A DNA stretch of 64,000 nucleotides from Prevotella intermedia ATCC 25611 = DSM 20706. Lineage in GTDB: Bacteria > Bacteroidota > Bacteroidia > Bacteroidales > Bacteroidaceae. Below are positions 16,973 to 25,601 of the stretch, piece after piece. Where the stretch lies: the NCBI RefSeq assembly GCF_001953955.1, contig NZ_CP019300.1:1550001-1614000 (forward strand), given 5' to 3'. Position numbers and translations under genes: made by a program. The notes below the pieces were generated by a model, which saw only the letters and a list, made by a program, of their open reading frames with translations, searched no databases and was not told the DNA's origin. Positions within the stretch are counted from its first letter, which is position 1; each line of letters begins with the position of its first letter.

Positions 16973-17986
16973 TTACATTATTACCATAGTCCAATTGTGC
17001 TTGTCTTCTATGGTTCCGTATTGTATTCCACGCAGTGTTTCGTACAATTTCAGAGACCATGGACCTGGCTTTTCGCCGAAGTTGTAAGTCTTTCCTTCCT
17101 CTAAATCGTCCAAACGAGAGATTGGTGAGATAACCGCAGCAGTACCGCAAGCTCCTGCTTCCTCGAAAGTTGCGAGCTCTTCTTCAGGTATTGGGCGACG
17201 TTCTACCTTCATTCCGAGGTCTTCAGCTATCTGCATCAAACTCTTATTTGTAATAGAAGGCAAGATAGAAGTAGACTCTGGTGTTACGTAAGTGTTGTTC
17301 TTGATTCCAAAGAAGTTGGCTGCTCCGCACTCATCTACATACTTCTTTTCCTTGCAATCGAGGTAAAACTCCGACGCATAGCCCTTTTCGTGGGCAATCT
17401 GGTTGGCTTTCAACGATGCTGCATAGTTACCGCCCACCTTGTAAGTACCCGTTCCCAACGGTGCCGCACGGTCGTAATCGCGCATAATTACATACGGATT
17501 TGTAGAGAAACCACCTTTGAAGTAAGGACCAACAGGGGTAACAAATATCATAAACAGATATTCCGTAGCAGGACGAACACCTACTTGCGCACCTGTACCA
17601 ATAAGCAATGGGCGAAGATAAAGTGTGGCACCGCTTTCATAAGGAGGTATATATGCTTCATTCAAGCGCACAACTTTCTTCACCATTTCTATGAAAAGTT
17701 CGGTTGGAGGTTCAGCCATTACGATACCACGGCACGTGCGTTGCAGGCGGGCAGCGTTTTCTTCAGGACGGAAGACACGCACTTTACCATCAGGACAACG
17801 GTATGCTTTCAGTCCTTCAAAAGCCTCTTGTCCGTAGTGCAGACAAGTTGCTGCCATGTGTATGTTGATGTTTTCGTCTGACGAAACTTCAATTTCTCCC
17901 CATTTTCCATCGCGATAATAGCAACGAACATTGTAATCTGTCTTCTGATACCCGAATGAAAGGTTCTCCCAATCTATTTTTTTCAT
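16973..17986 (-). CDS. ilvE: branched-chain amino acid aminotransferase
   Basis: PLP enzyme for the last step of Leu/Ile/Val synthesis and the first of their breakdown. 337 aa, the eukaryote-like BCAT subgroup. Signatures: HYGQEAFEGLKAYRCPDGKVRVFRPEENAARLQRTCRG, LYLRPLLIGTGAQVGV, GTGTYKVGGNYAASLKANQ (the PLP lysine lies in TYKVGGNY), EFYLDCKEKKYVDECGAANFFGI, and EAGACGTAAVISPI. The xseA-xseB pair lies upstream on the same strand with a 106-bp gap, and a secreted protein follows after 16 bp. Confidence 0.95.
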   Translation of the reverse strand: MKKIDWENLSFGYQKTDYNVRCYYRDGKWGEIEVSSDENINIHMAATCLHYGQEAFEGLKAYRCPDGKVRVFRPEENAARLQRTCRGIVMAEPPTELFIEMVKKVVRLNEAYIPPYESGATLYLRPLLIGTGAQVGVRPATEYLFMIFVTPVGPYFKGGFSTNPYVIMRDYDRAAPLGTGTYKVGGNYAASLKANQIAHEKGYASEFYLDCKEKKYVDECGAANFFGIKNNTYVTPESTSILPSITNKSLMQIAEDLGMKVERRPIPEEELATFEEAGACGTAAVISPISRLDDLEEGKTYNFGEKPGPWSLKLYETLRGIQYGTIEDKHNWTMVIM

Positions 17987-18092
17987 AATCTTAAATTTTG
18001 TGCCTTGCTTCCAATCTGTCCCATAAAGGTTAGTTTGAAGTTTGGCGGTTAGTAATTGTTTTATAGTTTATAATTCGTTGTCTAATTTGGTC

Positions 18093-18272
18093 TTATTTTG
18101 TTTCAAGCAGTTTCTTTATTTCCTCATCGGTGTGTGTCAGCTTGTCTTTACACACCTTTATCAATCCTTGTGCCTTCTTTAATTCGCTTGCCATAGTATC
18201 TATGTCCATGTCGCCACGTTCCATTTTTTCTACAATAGCTTCCAATTTTCCAAGTGCTTCTTCGTATTTCAT
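18093..18272 (-). CDS. xseB: exodeoxyribonuclease VII small subunit
   Basis: 59 aa. Reads MKYEEALGKLEAIVEKMERG then DMDIDTMASELKKAQGLIK and KLTHTDEEIKKLLETK, the three-part helical pattern of XseB (two helices that bind XseA). Length is at the lower end of the family (60-85 aa). The start lies 18 bp after the xseA stop, so it is in an xseA-xseB operon; XseB is the subunit that assembles on the large subunit in single-strand DNA degradation. Confidence 0.92.
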   Translation of the reverse strand: MKYEEALGKLEAIVEKMERGDMDIDTMASELKKAQGLIKVCKDKLTHTDEEIKKLLETK

Positions 18273-18290
18273 ACTCTATTTCGTAAATTT

Positions 18291-19589
18291 CTATTTCGTT
18301 ACTGCCGACGTTACGCTGCCCGTTTCAAGGCGTGTCGTAATCTCATCGCCTGCTTCCAACTCATTGGCATTGCGCACTATGTGTCCATTCTTATAAGTTA
18401 AACTGTAACCTAAACGCAACATTCGTTCTGGATTTACGGCATCGACACGCTGCGCAATCAGTTGTAAGCGATGCTGTTCTGCCATCAGTTTCCGTTCAAT
18501 GGCTGGGGCAATCTTACCCGAAAGCAACTCTATGTTCATTCGTTGTTGCTGCAAATGCAATCCTGTACGTTGCAAAAGAGCGTGCCAATAGTCGTCCAAG
18601 CGTGCCTCTTCCCTGTTCCGTGCCATTGAAAACAGTATGGGAATGTGGGTTGAAAGCTGTTGCAGACGCATTTTCTCGCTTTGTATTTTGCGTTCCACTG
18701 CACGGTGAATAGCCACTTGAGCCTGCTCTATGCGATGCAATGTATTTGCCAAATGCTCTATCAGAAATGCCGCTGCTGCCGTTGGTGTCTTCGCTCTTGT
18801 GTGTGCCACCATATCGAGAATGCTCTCATCGCGTTCGTGTCCGATACCTGTTATAATAGGTAAAGGAAAGTTTGCCACATTCTCTGCCAATACCAACGTG
18901 TCGAATCCACTAAGGTCGGCAGTAGCTCCACCGCCACGAATGATAACCACGCAATCGAATTCGTCTTCTCGTTCGTTTATTTCGTTCAACGCCGCAACAA
19001 TGCTTTGCTCTACTTGTTCGCCCTGCATAATTGCTCCGAAGAGTTCCGTTTGAAAGCCAAATCCATACTCATTACCGTGCAACTGGTTGCAAAAGTCGCC
19101 ATATCCTGCTGCCGAAGCTGAAGAAATAACGGCAATGCGTTGCGCAAACAAAGACAGGTGCAACTCTTTTTGCAAGTCGAACACGCCTTCTGCCTTCAGC
19201 TGAGCGATGATTTCGTAGCGTTTGCGTGCCATATCGCCCATTGTGTATTCGGGATTAATATCGTCTACTATCCACGAAAAACCATACTGTGCATGAAACT
19301 GGGCGTGCACTTGCACCATTACCTGCAAGCCTGCACGAAGCTGTACGCCTGCGACACGTTCGAAATGTGTTCCTATAAGCGACCACGATGTGCGCCAACA
19401 CTTTGCCGACGCACGTGCAATGGGCGTATTTGTGCGTTCGTCTTTCTCTATCAGTTCCAAGTAAAGATGCCCCCTGCTCTCTCTTGCTTCCGAAACTTCT
19501 GCTTCCACCCAATACGATTGCGGCATAGCAGTATTGATAAGTTCGGCAACCAAAGAGTTGAGTTCGTATAACGTCAGGGCTTTCTCCAT
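18291..19589 (-). CDS. xseA: exodeoxyribonuclease VII large subunit
   Basis: 432 aa. Degrades single-stranded DNA to short oligonucleotides together with XseB. An N-terminal OB fold (about 5-100: SYWVEAEVSEARESRGHLYLELIEKD) is followed by the catalytic region with VISSASAAGYGDFCNQL, VVIIRGGGATADLSGFD and ITGIGHERDESILDMVAHTRAKTPTAAA, then a long coiled-coil and a C-terminal GYSLTYKNGHIVRNANELEAGDEITTRL segment. A TATCTTTG box lies at 19619-19612. Confidence 0.95.
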   Translation of the reverse strand: MEKALTLYELNSLVAELINTAMPQSYWVEAEVSEARESRGHLYLELIEKDERTNTPIARASAKCWRTSWSLIGTHFERVAGVQLRAGLQVMVQVHAQFHAQYGFSWIVDDINPEYTMGDMARKRYEIIAQLKAEGVFDLQKELHLSLFAQRIAVISSASAAGYGDFCNQLHGNEYGFGFQTELFGAIMQGEQVEQSIVAALNEINEREDEFDCVVIIRGGGATADLSGFDTLVLAENVANFPLPIITGIGHERDESILDMVAHTRAKTPTAAAAFLIEHLANTLHRIEQAQVAIHRAVERKIQSEKMRLQQLSTHIPILFSMARNREEARLDDYWHALLQRTGLHLQQQRMNIELLSGKIAPAIERKLMAEQHRLQLIAQRVDAVNPERMLRLGYSLTYKNGHIVRNANELEAGDEITTRLETGSVTSAVTK

Positions 19590-19822
19590 ATCTTCACTAT
19601 CCTTTCAATCGCAAAGATAAGAATAAAATCGGAATAAAGCTATAATGGGTATAAAAATTTTTTATTTTTACAATATAGCCTTTATTCTTTGATTATAGAA
19701 GTCTATGAAAGCGTTTCTATTTTATTTCAACAACTCTGCACGCTTAACAATGCTACTTCTACAAAATCAACAAAAGGGTGTGGAAACAATGTGCTTTATA
19801 AGCGAGAAAAAGACAAAAGTAT

Positions 19823-20008
19823 TGTAAATATTTTTCGCAGACGCATCTACAACATAACCCCCTCGCTATCAATGTGTTGTAAAACCTATTGTTTTGCATT
19901 CCAAAAGCGGCTGTTTTGCACGGTAAAAGCGTAGGTTTTGCAGCGCAAAACAGCCACTTTCGCAACGCCAAAGCGCAGTTATCACTTTTTAACAATATTA
20001 TCTTTACA
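19823..20008 (+). repeat. 186-bp interspersed repeat, copy C
   Basis: Forward copy in the 594-bp gap 19590-20183 between two minus-strand genes. Stem heptamer GCGGCTG with right arm CAGCCAC (one mismatch), loop GCGTAGG. Immediately followed by the second repeat at 20017. Confidence 0.9.
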
Positions 20009-20016
20009 AAATCGCA

Positions 20017-20110
20017 GCTTAAATGTAGGGGTTCGACTCGTTGCCTTCATCATATTTAGGCTGCTTTTTCTTTAGTGCAGGAACGTGATGAATCACGCCC
20101 TTACGTGCCA
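20017..20110 (+). repeat. second repeat family, copy 1
   Basis: About 80% identical by eye to 35140-35230, in both cases directly after the 3' end of a 186-bp element. Shares TGTAGGGGTTCGACTC-like, CATCATAT and CAGGAACGTG-ATGAAT-CACG blocks; the last is a hairpin. Confidence 0.7.
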
Positions 20111-20183
20111 GTGTGCATTATAATTTCCCTCAACAAGCAGCAACTGCCCCACAGCTTTATTCATCGAAACCAAGCTAACGGCA

Positions 20184-22154
20184 TTAATATTTCGCAAAGA
20201 TTTGCTGGAAAAACACGATGCGAAGAAGATTGCGGGCACTGACTATGCGCTGGGCTTGCGCCTGGTAGGCAGGGCAAGCAAGCAGCTGTTCCACGTTGGC
20301 ACTGTAATAGGTGCTGTCCGTAACACCCTCTTTCAGCAGGTTGTTGCCCAAGCACATATACTTCGTATTGCGGAAAGCAAAGGGTGCAAGCGTAGCCAAT
20401 ATGTCGTCGTGGCTTCCCCAACGATTGGTCATACTACGATGACTTTCTTTGCGGAGATAGGGTGGCAGGTAGATATAGAGCGGTACGGAACGCTCCCAAC
20501 GCTTGTTTACCTGTGTGTAATCAATAATAGAGCGCACGTTGTGGTCGCCCGATATGATGACAATCGTGTTTTCGGCAGCCTTCGATTGCTTGAATTTATC
20601 GAGGAAATCGCCCAAGGTCTTGTTGGCATAACGAAAACCTGTGATGTACTTTTGCAACACCTTGTGGTTCTTTTCGGCAAAGCATACATTATTATAATAG
20701 TCGTCTGGCACTGCCTTCAGCTGCACGTCTTTGGGAAATTCAAACGGCGGGTGGTTGGTTGTAGTCATACACAGCATCATTTGCGGTTTAGCTGTATGTT
20801 GGTCTAACTGTTCTTGTATGCTTCGGAAAAGATGGTGGTCGAACACTCCGATGCTGTTATATTCGTATTCAGGGTGCTGCTCTTTCAGCGTGAACTTACC
20901 CGTAACCTTCTTGAACTGCTGGTGTTTCAGTGCTTCGGCACAGTTTTCCCACGCTACGTCCATACCCGAAATAAACTCCGTAGTGTAGCCACTTTCGTTA
21001 AAAGGCAACGCTACCGACGACGGCAAGCAATGGAAACGATAGGGCGATGAGAAGAAACGAGGAAACGGAACACAGCTCACGATATTCTCAATAGAAGCGA
21101 TTGTGCCGTTGCCTACCGACTGGAAATTGCGAAAGAGCAAATCTTCTTTTAAATGGCGGCGCATTCCAAGCAGCATATCGCAGCGTGGGGTGTCTAAGTT
21201 CATCAGGTAGTTGCTCCAACTTTCCTCATAGATTATCAACACATTGGGCTGTTTGTGTGTCATCGTATCGGGCACAGTACGGAACAATGCCGTGCGCAGT
21301 GCAGCCAAAGTGTCGCCCTGCAAACGTATCGTATCCGAGTTTGTGTAAACGTTTATGGCTTCTTGCAGCGACTTGAACTTATATTCGGAGAGCAAACTCC
21401 CGATGCTACGAAAGGCAAAAGCGTTTTTCTTTTCCTTCATTGCCTTCTTCAACATATAGGCGGCATTGGGCACAAGGTCGTTAATCTGCTTACTGCTCGA
21501 GACAAACGAGTCTTCTACCTGCAAGGGGAAACGCCATACCGACCCACGAAGGCATACCACTTCGGCAACTAAAAACAGAACGATGAGGACGATAGTTTTG
21601 CGGTTTATTGCCAAACTTTCTTGCTTGTTTTCGCAGTTCAATGTACCTTTTGCAATCTTCTGGGCAAGTATGTAGATGACAAAACTTGCCAAGCATACCG
21701 CTGAAAGATAGAGTATGACGTGGTATTCTTCCCAAATGGTTTGCAGCAAACTCAACGGATTCTCATTGAAAAAGTCGAAGAAAGTAATGTTGATATGCGA
21801 ATGGAAATTGCTGTAAAAGCCTATATCGACAAGCGCAAGTATGAGGAGGGCGATTTCGAGCACCACATAATAAGTACTGATGAACCTCGACAACCTGCCT
21901 GCTACACTTCTGTTGCGCACGAAAAGGCATACCAAAACAACAAGAAAAGGCAGAATGGCAACGTATGCAGCGACTTGAAGGTCGAAACGCAATGCGTTGA
22001 AAGCTGCAAAAGGCAACGACTTTGCATACGCTTCAAAAGTGGTAAAGGGCACAAGGCAGACAGCAAAAAGCAATCTGACAATGAAGAAAATGCTCACTAT
22101 AACAAGCGTATGTTTTAGTATTTCAGTTAGTTTTGCAGCGAAATAATTCATCAT
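20184..22154 (-). CDS. LTA-synthase-like membrane sulfatase
   Basis: 656 aa. Five N-terminal membrane helices (to about residue 190) are followed by a periplasmic sulfatase-fold domain. Metal and nucleophile motifs are present: LIIYEESWSNYL (Glu ligand), RNFQSVGNGTIASIE (Thr nucleophile position), FSSPYRFHCLPSSVALPFNESGYTTEFISGMDVAWEN, and IIISGDHNVRSI (Asp/His ligands). In Gram-positives this fold makes lipoteichoic acid; in Bacteroidetes it more likely transfers phosphoglycerol or phosphoethanolamine to an envelope glycan or lipid (inference). A TATCTTTG box lies at 22193-22186, 32 bp upstream of the start. Confidence 0.85.
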   Translation of the reverse strand: MMNYFAAKLTEILKHTLVIVSIFFIVRLLFAVCLVPFTTFEAYAKSLPFAAFNALRFDLQVAAYVAILPFLVVLVCLFVRNRSVAGRLSRFISTYYVVLEIALLILALVDIGFYSNFHSHINITFFDFFNENPLSLLQTIWEEYHVILYLSAVCLASFVIYILAQKIAKGTLNCENKQESLAINRKTIVLIVLFLVAEVVCLRGSVWRFPLQVEDSFVSSSKQINDLVPNAAYMLKKAMKEKKNAFAFRSIGSLLSEYKFKSLQEAINVYTNSDTIRLQGDTLAALRTALFRTVPDTMTHKQPNVLIIYEESWSNYLMNLDTPRCDMLLGMRRHLKEDLLFRNFQSVGNGTIASIENIVSCVPFPRFFSSPYRFHCLPSSVALPFNESGYTTEFISGMDVAWENCAEALKHQQFKKVTGKFTLKEQHPEYEYNSIGVFDHHLFRSIQEQLDQHTAKPQMMLCMTTTNHPPFEFPKDVQLKAVPDDYYNNVCFAEKNHKVLQKYITGFRYANKTLGDFLDKFKQSKAAENTIVIISGDHNVRSIIDYTQVNKRWERSVPLYIYLPPYLRKESHRSMTNRWGSHDDILATLAPFAFRNTKYMCLGNNLLKEGVTDSTYYSANVEQLLACPAYQAQAQRIVSARNLLRIVFFQQIFAKY

Positions 22155-22256
22155 TTATAGCTTTTAGACTTTAAAAAATCGGGTGCAAAGATATTATTTT
22201 TCTACAAAACGGAAAAGAGAATAAAACAAAAAAAGCAAATAATAAGATATAAAAAC

Positions 22257-22287
22257 TTTGTGGATTAATGTTTATTTCTTATTTTTG
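22257..22287 (+). promoter_or_regulatory. promoter of dapA
   Basis: TTTG at 22257-22260, 19-bp spacer, TATTTTTG at 22280-22287; 92 bp before ATG 22380. Confidence 0.65.
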
Positions 22288-22379
22288 CATATCAATAAAA
22301 GAACTATTCTATTTTATAAATAGGAAGACTCTGGAATTTGATTGAATTAAACTGAAAAAGCTTTTAAAGCTATAGATTT

Positions 22380-23267
22380 ATGAATAATATCTTTCGTGGA
22401 TTAGGAATAGCATTGGTAACACCATTCAAACAGAATGGGGAGATAGATTACGATGCCTTAGAAAGACTGATAGAATACCAAATAGAAAATGGTGCCGACT
22501 TCTTTACCATTTTGGCAACAACAGGCGAAAGCCCTTGCTTGTCGGCAGAAGAGAAAAACGAACTCACAAAAACTATCGTCAAGATAGTAGGCGGACGTGT
22601 GCCTATACTGAAATATTGCGGTGGCAACAACACTGCTGCCGTTGTGGAAGAGATAAGACAAACCGACTGGAAAGGCATAGACGGCATTCTCAGCATTTGC
22701 CCTTACTACAACAAACCCAGCCAAGAAGGATTGTACCAACACTTCAAAGCCATTGCAGAAGTAAGCCCACTGCCCATCGTATTATATAATGTGCCAGGAC
22801 GCACAGGCGTGAATATGAAGGCGGAAACTACGGTGAGAATTGCTACCGACTTTCCAAACGTCGTGGCAATAAAGGAAGCTGCGGGCAGTTTGGAGCAGGT
22901 AGACGAAATCATAAAGAACAAACCGAAGCACTTCGAAGTGATTAGTGGCGACGACGCACTGACATTCCCAATGATTGCCAGTGGTGCAGCAGGCGTTATT
23001 TCGGTTATCGGCAATGCACTGCCCAAAGAGTTCTCGCGTATGATTAGGTTAGAGTTTAATGGCGAATACGATGCCGCACGCATCATTCACCACCAATTCA
23101 CAGAACTCTACAAGCTGCTCTTCGTAGACGGGAACCCAGCAGGTTGCAAGGCTTTGCTGAACGATATGGGAATGATAGAAAACGTGTTGCGACTGCCACT
23201 TGTGCCCACACGTATCGAAACAAAACAGAAAATGAACGATATACTAAAAAAGATGAGACTTCATTAA
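22380..23267 (+). CDS. dapA: 4-hydroxy-tetrahydrodipicolinate synthase
   Basis: Condenses pyruvate with aspartate semialdehyde, the first step committed to diaminopimelate and lysine. 295 aa, a single TIM barrel. Motifs: GLGIALVTPFKQNGEIDYDAL, LATTGESPCLSAEEK (Thr-Thr of the active site), ICPYYNKPSQEGLYQHFKAIAE, YNVPGRTGVNMKAETTVRIA, and VVAIKEAAGSLEQ with the Schiff-base lysine. A strong terminator starts within its last codons; its stop codon lies in the hairpin loop. Confidence 0.97.
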   Translation: MNNIFRGLGIALVTPFKQNGEIDYDALERLIEYQIENGADFFTILATTGESPCLSAEEKNELTKTIVKIVGGRVPILKYCGGNNTAAVVEEIRQTDWKGIDGILSICPYYNKPSQEGLYQHFKAIAEVSPLPIVLYNVPGRTGVNMKAETTVRIATDFPNVVAIKEAAGSLEQVDEIIKNKPKHFEVISGDDALTFPMIASGAAGVISVIGNALPKEFSRMIRLEFNGEYDAARIIHHQFTELYKLLFVDGNPAGCKALLNDMGMIENVLRLPLVPTRIETKQKMNDILKKMRLH

Positions 23268-23286
23268 GAAGCCTCATCTTTTTTTA
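23245..23286 (+). terminator. bidirectional terminator dapA / ansA
   Basis: Stem AAGATGAG (23250-23257) with CTCATCTT (23273-23280), extended inward by CTTC/GAAG across one mismatch, with A and T tracts on both sides. The dapA stop codon is in the loop. Confidence 0.85.
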
Positions 23287-23305
23287 TCATAGTATTTTTA
23301 TATTA

Positions 23306-24355
23306 TTAAAATAAAGCTGCAGGAATGGTAATCTCGCCTGCAATGGATTTATTCATATACTTACGCACCATTTCGTGGTCGCTGTATTGCGCCTGAAGGA
23401 GCATAAGTTTGGTTAGCGCAGCTTCTACCGTTGTATCGTAACCGCTGATAACACCTGCTTCTTTCAGCTGATAGCCTGTGTCGTAACGGTTCATATCGGC
23501 TTGACCACTGATACATTGACTCACGTTTACTGTAACAACACCACGCTGAGAAGCCTCTTTGAGCAAGTTCATCAGCCAAGGAGAATGAGGAGCATTGCCG
23601 CTACCGTATGTACGCATAATGATGCCACGGAGTTCGGGTGCATCGAATACATGACGGACAATGTTCTCTTCAGCCCCTGGAAACAACGAAAGAACAAACA
23701 CGTTGCTGTCCATTTCAAAATGGGGCACCATTGGTTTGGTGTAATCAGGCGTTAATATATGGTGTGTTTGGAAATTGAAACTCACACCCGCCTCGCAAAG
23801 ATGAGGGAAGTTGAACGAATCGAAAGCGTTCAGTTCATCAGCATTCTGCTTTGTAGAACGGTTGCCACGCAGCAAGTGTCCGTTAAAATAAATACATACT
23901 TCGGGCACCATTGGTGTACCGTCGTGATGATGAGCAGCTGCCAATTCAAGACTTGTCATAAGGTTTTCCTTACCATCGGTGCGCAATTGTCCGATAGGAA
24001 GCTGTGAGCCAGTAAGTATAACAGGCTTCGTAAGATTTTCGAGCATAAACGACAATGCCGATGCCGTGTAAGCCATCGTGTCTGTACCGTGTAGGATAAC
24101 AAATCCATCGTAGTTGTCGTACTTATCAACAATTATTCTTACAATGTCTGCCCAGTTCTTCGGAGACATATTTGAGGAGTCGATTGCAGGAACAAATTGA
24201 TAGGTGTCGATGGCTGTTGGAATCAGCTTAAATTCTGGAACATTATCAGCAAGGTGGTCGAAATCCAAAGGCTCTAAAGCCCCTGTTGCAGGATTACAAC
24301 CCATTCCAATGGTTCCACCAGTGTAAATCAATAAAACTTTCTCTGTTCTTTTCAT
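23306..24355 (-). CDS. ansA: L-asparaginase, type I
   Basis: Hydrolyses asparagine to aspartate and ammonia. 349 aa, cytoplasmic type I (no signal peptide). First catalytic threonine in IYTGGTIGM, second in the HGTDTMAYTASALSFML motif; also VILTGSQLPIGQLRTDGKENLMTSLELA. The C-terminal domain has the AVNVSQC-like stretch VVTVNVSQCISGQADM. It converges on dapA, separated by a bidirectional terminator. A TATCTTTG box lies at 24383-24376. Confidence 0.93.
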   Translation of the reverse strand: MKRTEKVLLIYTGGTIGMGCNPATGALEPLDFDHLADNVPEFKLIPTAIDTYQFVPAIDSSNMSPKNWADIVRIIVDKYDNYDGFVILHGTDTMAYTASALSFMLENLTKPVILTGSQLPIGQLRTDGKENLMTSLELAAAHHHDGTPMVPEVCIYFNGHLLRGNRSTKQNADELNAFDSFNFPHLCEAGVSFNFQTHHILTPDYTKPMVPHFEMDSNVFVLSLFPGAEENIVRHVFDAPELRGIIMRTYGSGNAPHSPWLMNLLKEASQRGVVTVNVSQCISGQADMNRYDTGYQLKEAGVISGYDTTVEAALTKLMLLQAQYSDHEMVRKYMNKSIAGEITIPAALF

Positions 24356-24749
24356 GCTCGTATTATACTTTGTGGCAAAGATAGTAATTTATTTTTAGTA
24401 ATTATCTATTTACTTCCTTCTTTTTTCTTGCTTGCTATTAAATCGTTACACGCTGTTTCTTTCTATAAGCAGGCAAAAGTAAACAAGTGTAGAACTTCAA
24501 GATACGACTAACAAAAAGATTACTATAAAATTGATACAAATCAATTACTTTACAGCAACATAATGATAGTAGAATAATTTTCCATTGCTACGAGGCTTTT
24601 TTCTTGCTTCCATTGCAAAAGTCAAGCATTCTTTTGCCGTTCTCAAAAAATAATAGTATTTTTGCAACATAATTACGGTGGAGGATTTATAACGAATAAA
24701 ACAGACCACCTCAGCAAAAAAGAAATAACGTTATTGCACTTATTATTTT
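24356..24749. other. intergenic gap, 394 bp
   Basis: Divergent promoters only: TATCTTTG for ansA at 24383-24376 (minus) and TTG-N20-TATTTTTG at 24634-24664 (plus) for the export lipoprotein. No repeat copy and no credible small gene. Confidence 0.6.
24634..24664 (+). promoter_or_regulatory. promoter of export lipoprotein
   Basis: TTG 24634-24636, 20-bp spacer, TATTTTTG 24657-24664. Leader of about 80 nt to ATG 24750. Confidence 0.6.
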
Positions 24750-25526
24750 ATGAAGAAATTACTTTTACCCATCATGGTGGTTACCGTGATTTTAATGATG
24801 GTAGGCTGCGGTTCAAGCAAACAAGTGGCTTACTGGCAAAACATAGACTCTATTAGCTTGGCTGCGTCTAAAGGTTTATTCGATGCGAAGATTATGCCAA
24901 AAGACGAATTAACTATTTTGGTGCAGACCACTGACCCACTTACTTCTGAACCATTCAATTTACGTTCAACAGGACAAACAACCAGCAAAAACCAAATTAC
25001 AGGCTATTTGGTTGATAACGATGGTATGATAAACTTTCCTATCGTAGGCAAGATTCATGTTGCAGGACTAACAAAGACAGAATGCGAAGACTTAATCAAG
25101 AGTAAAATCCAGCCTTATTTGGCACGTACAGAGAATCCACTCGTATCGGTTCGCACAAGTAGTTACCGCATCACGGTTATCGGTGAAGTAAACAAACCTG
25201 GTGTTATTCCTGTGGCAACAGAGAAAATCAGCCTCGTTGAAGCATTGGCAGAAGCAGGCGATATGACTGTTTATGGAAAGCGCGACAACATTCTCCTTGT
25301 CAGAGAAGACAAAAGTGGAGAGAAACACAAGGTGCGCTTGAATATGAACGATGCAAATATTATAAATTCACCTTATTATTATTTGCAACAAAACGATATT
25401 GTTTATGTTGAGCCACATAAGGTAAAAGCAAGAAATACATTCTTCGGAAGCAACACAAGCATATTCTATTCTGTTATAGGTATAACAACATCGCTTGCTT
25501 CGCTACTAATTACCGTTTTAAGATAA
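24750..25526 (+). CDS. polysaccharide export lipoprotein (Wza/BexD-like)
   Basis: 258 aa. Lipobox MMVGCGS (C20). The Poly_export domain follows (GLFDAKIMPKDELTILVQTTDPLTSEPFN, GYLVDNDGMINFPIVGKIHVAGLTKTECEDLIKSKI), then an SLBB beta-grasp domain (YRITVIGEVNKPGVIPVATEKISLVEALAEAG) and a C-terminal helix (SVIGITTSLASLLITVL) of the outer-membrane channel kind. Such proteins form the outer-membrane pore for capsule or exopolysaccharide. No Wzc-type copolymerase, glycosyltransferase or flippase is adjacent; instead glmS follows 75 bp later. Confidence 0.88.
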   Translation: MKKLLLPIMVVTVILMMVGCGSSKQVAYWQNIDSISLAASKGLFDAKIMPKDELTILVQTTDPLTSEPFNLRSTGQTTSKNQITGYLVDNDGMINFPIVGKIHVAGLTKTECEDLIKSKIQPYLARTENPLVSVRTSSYRITVIGEVNKPGVIPVATEKISLVEALAEAGDMTVYGKRDNILLVREDKSGEKHKVRLNMNDANIINSPYYYLQQNDIVYVEPHKVKARNTFFGSNTSIFYSVIGITTSLASLLITVLR

Positions 25527-25601
25527 TACAGCATAGAAGAAGCAAGAGAGAGAATATAAACATTAAATAAATAGAATTAAAGAAAAGAGAAACATACAAA
25601 T

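Noticed and set aside
19140..19571. 143-aa plus-strand open frame opposite xseA
   Set aside because: Shadow of a conserved gene in another frame; no domain and no promoter.
25527..25601. glmS ribozyme upstream of glmS
   Set aside because: Only 75 bp separate the genes and no conserved ribozyme core or extended helices can be made out.
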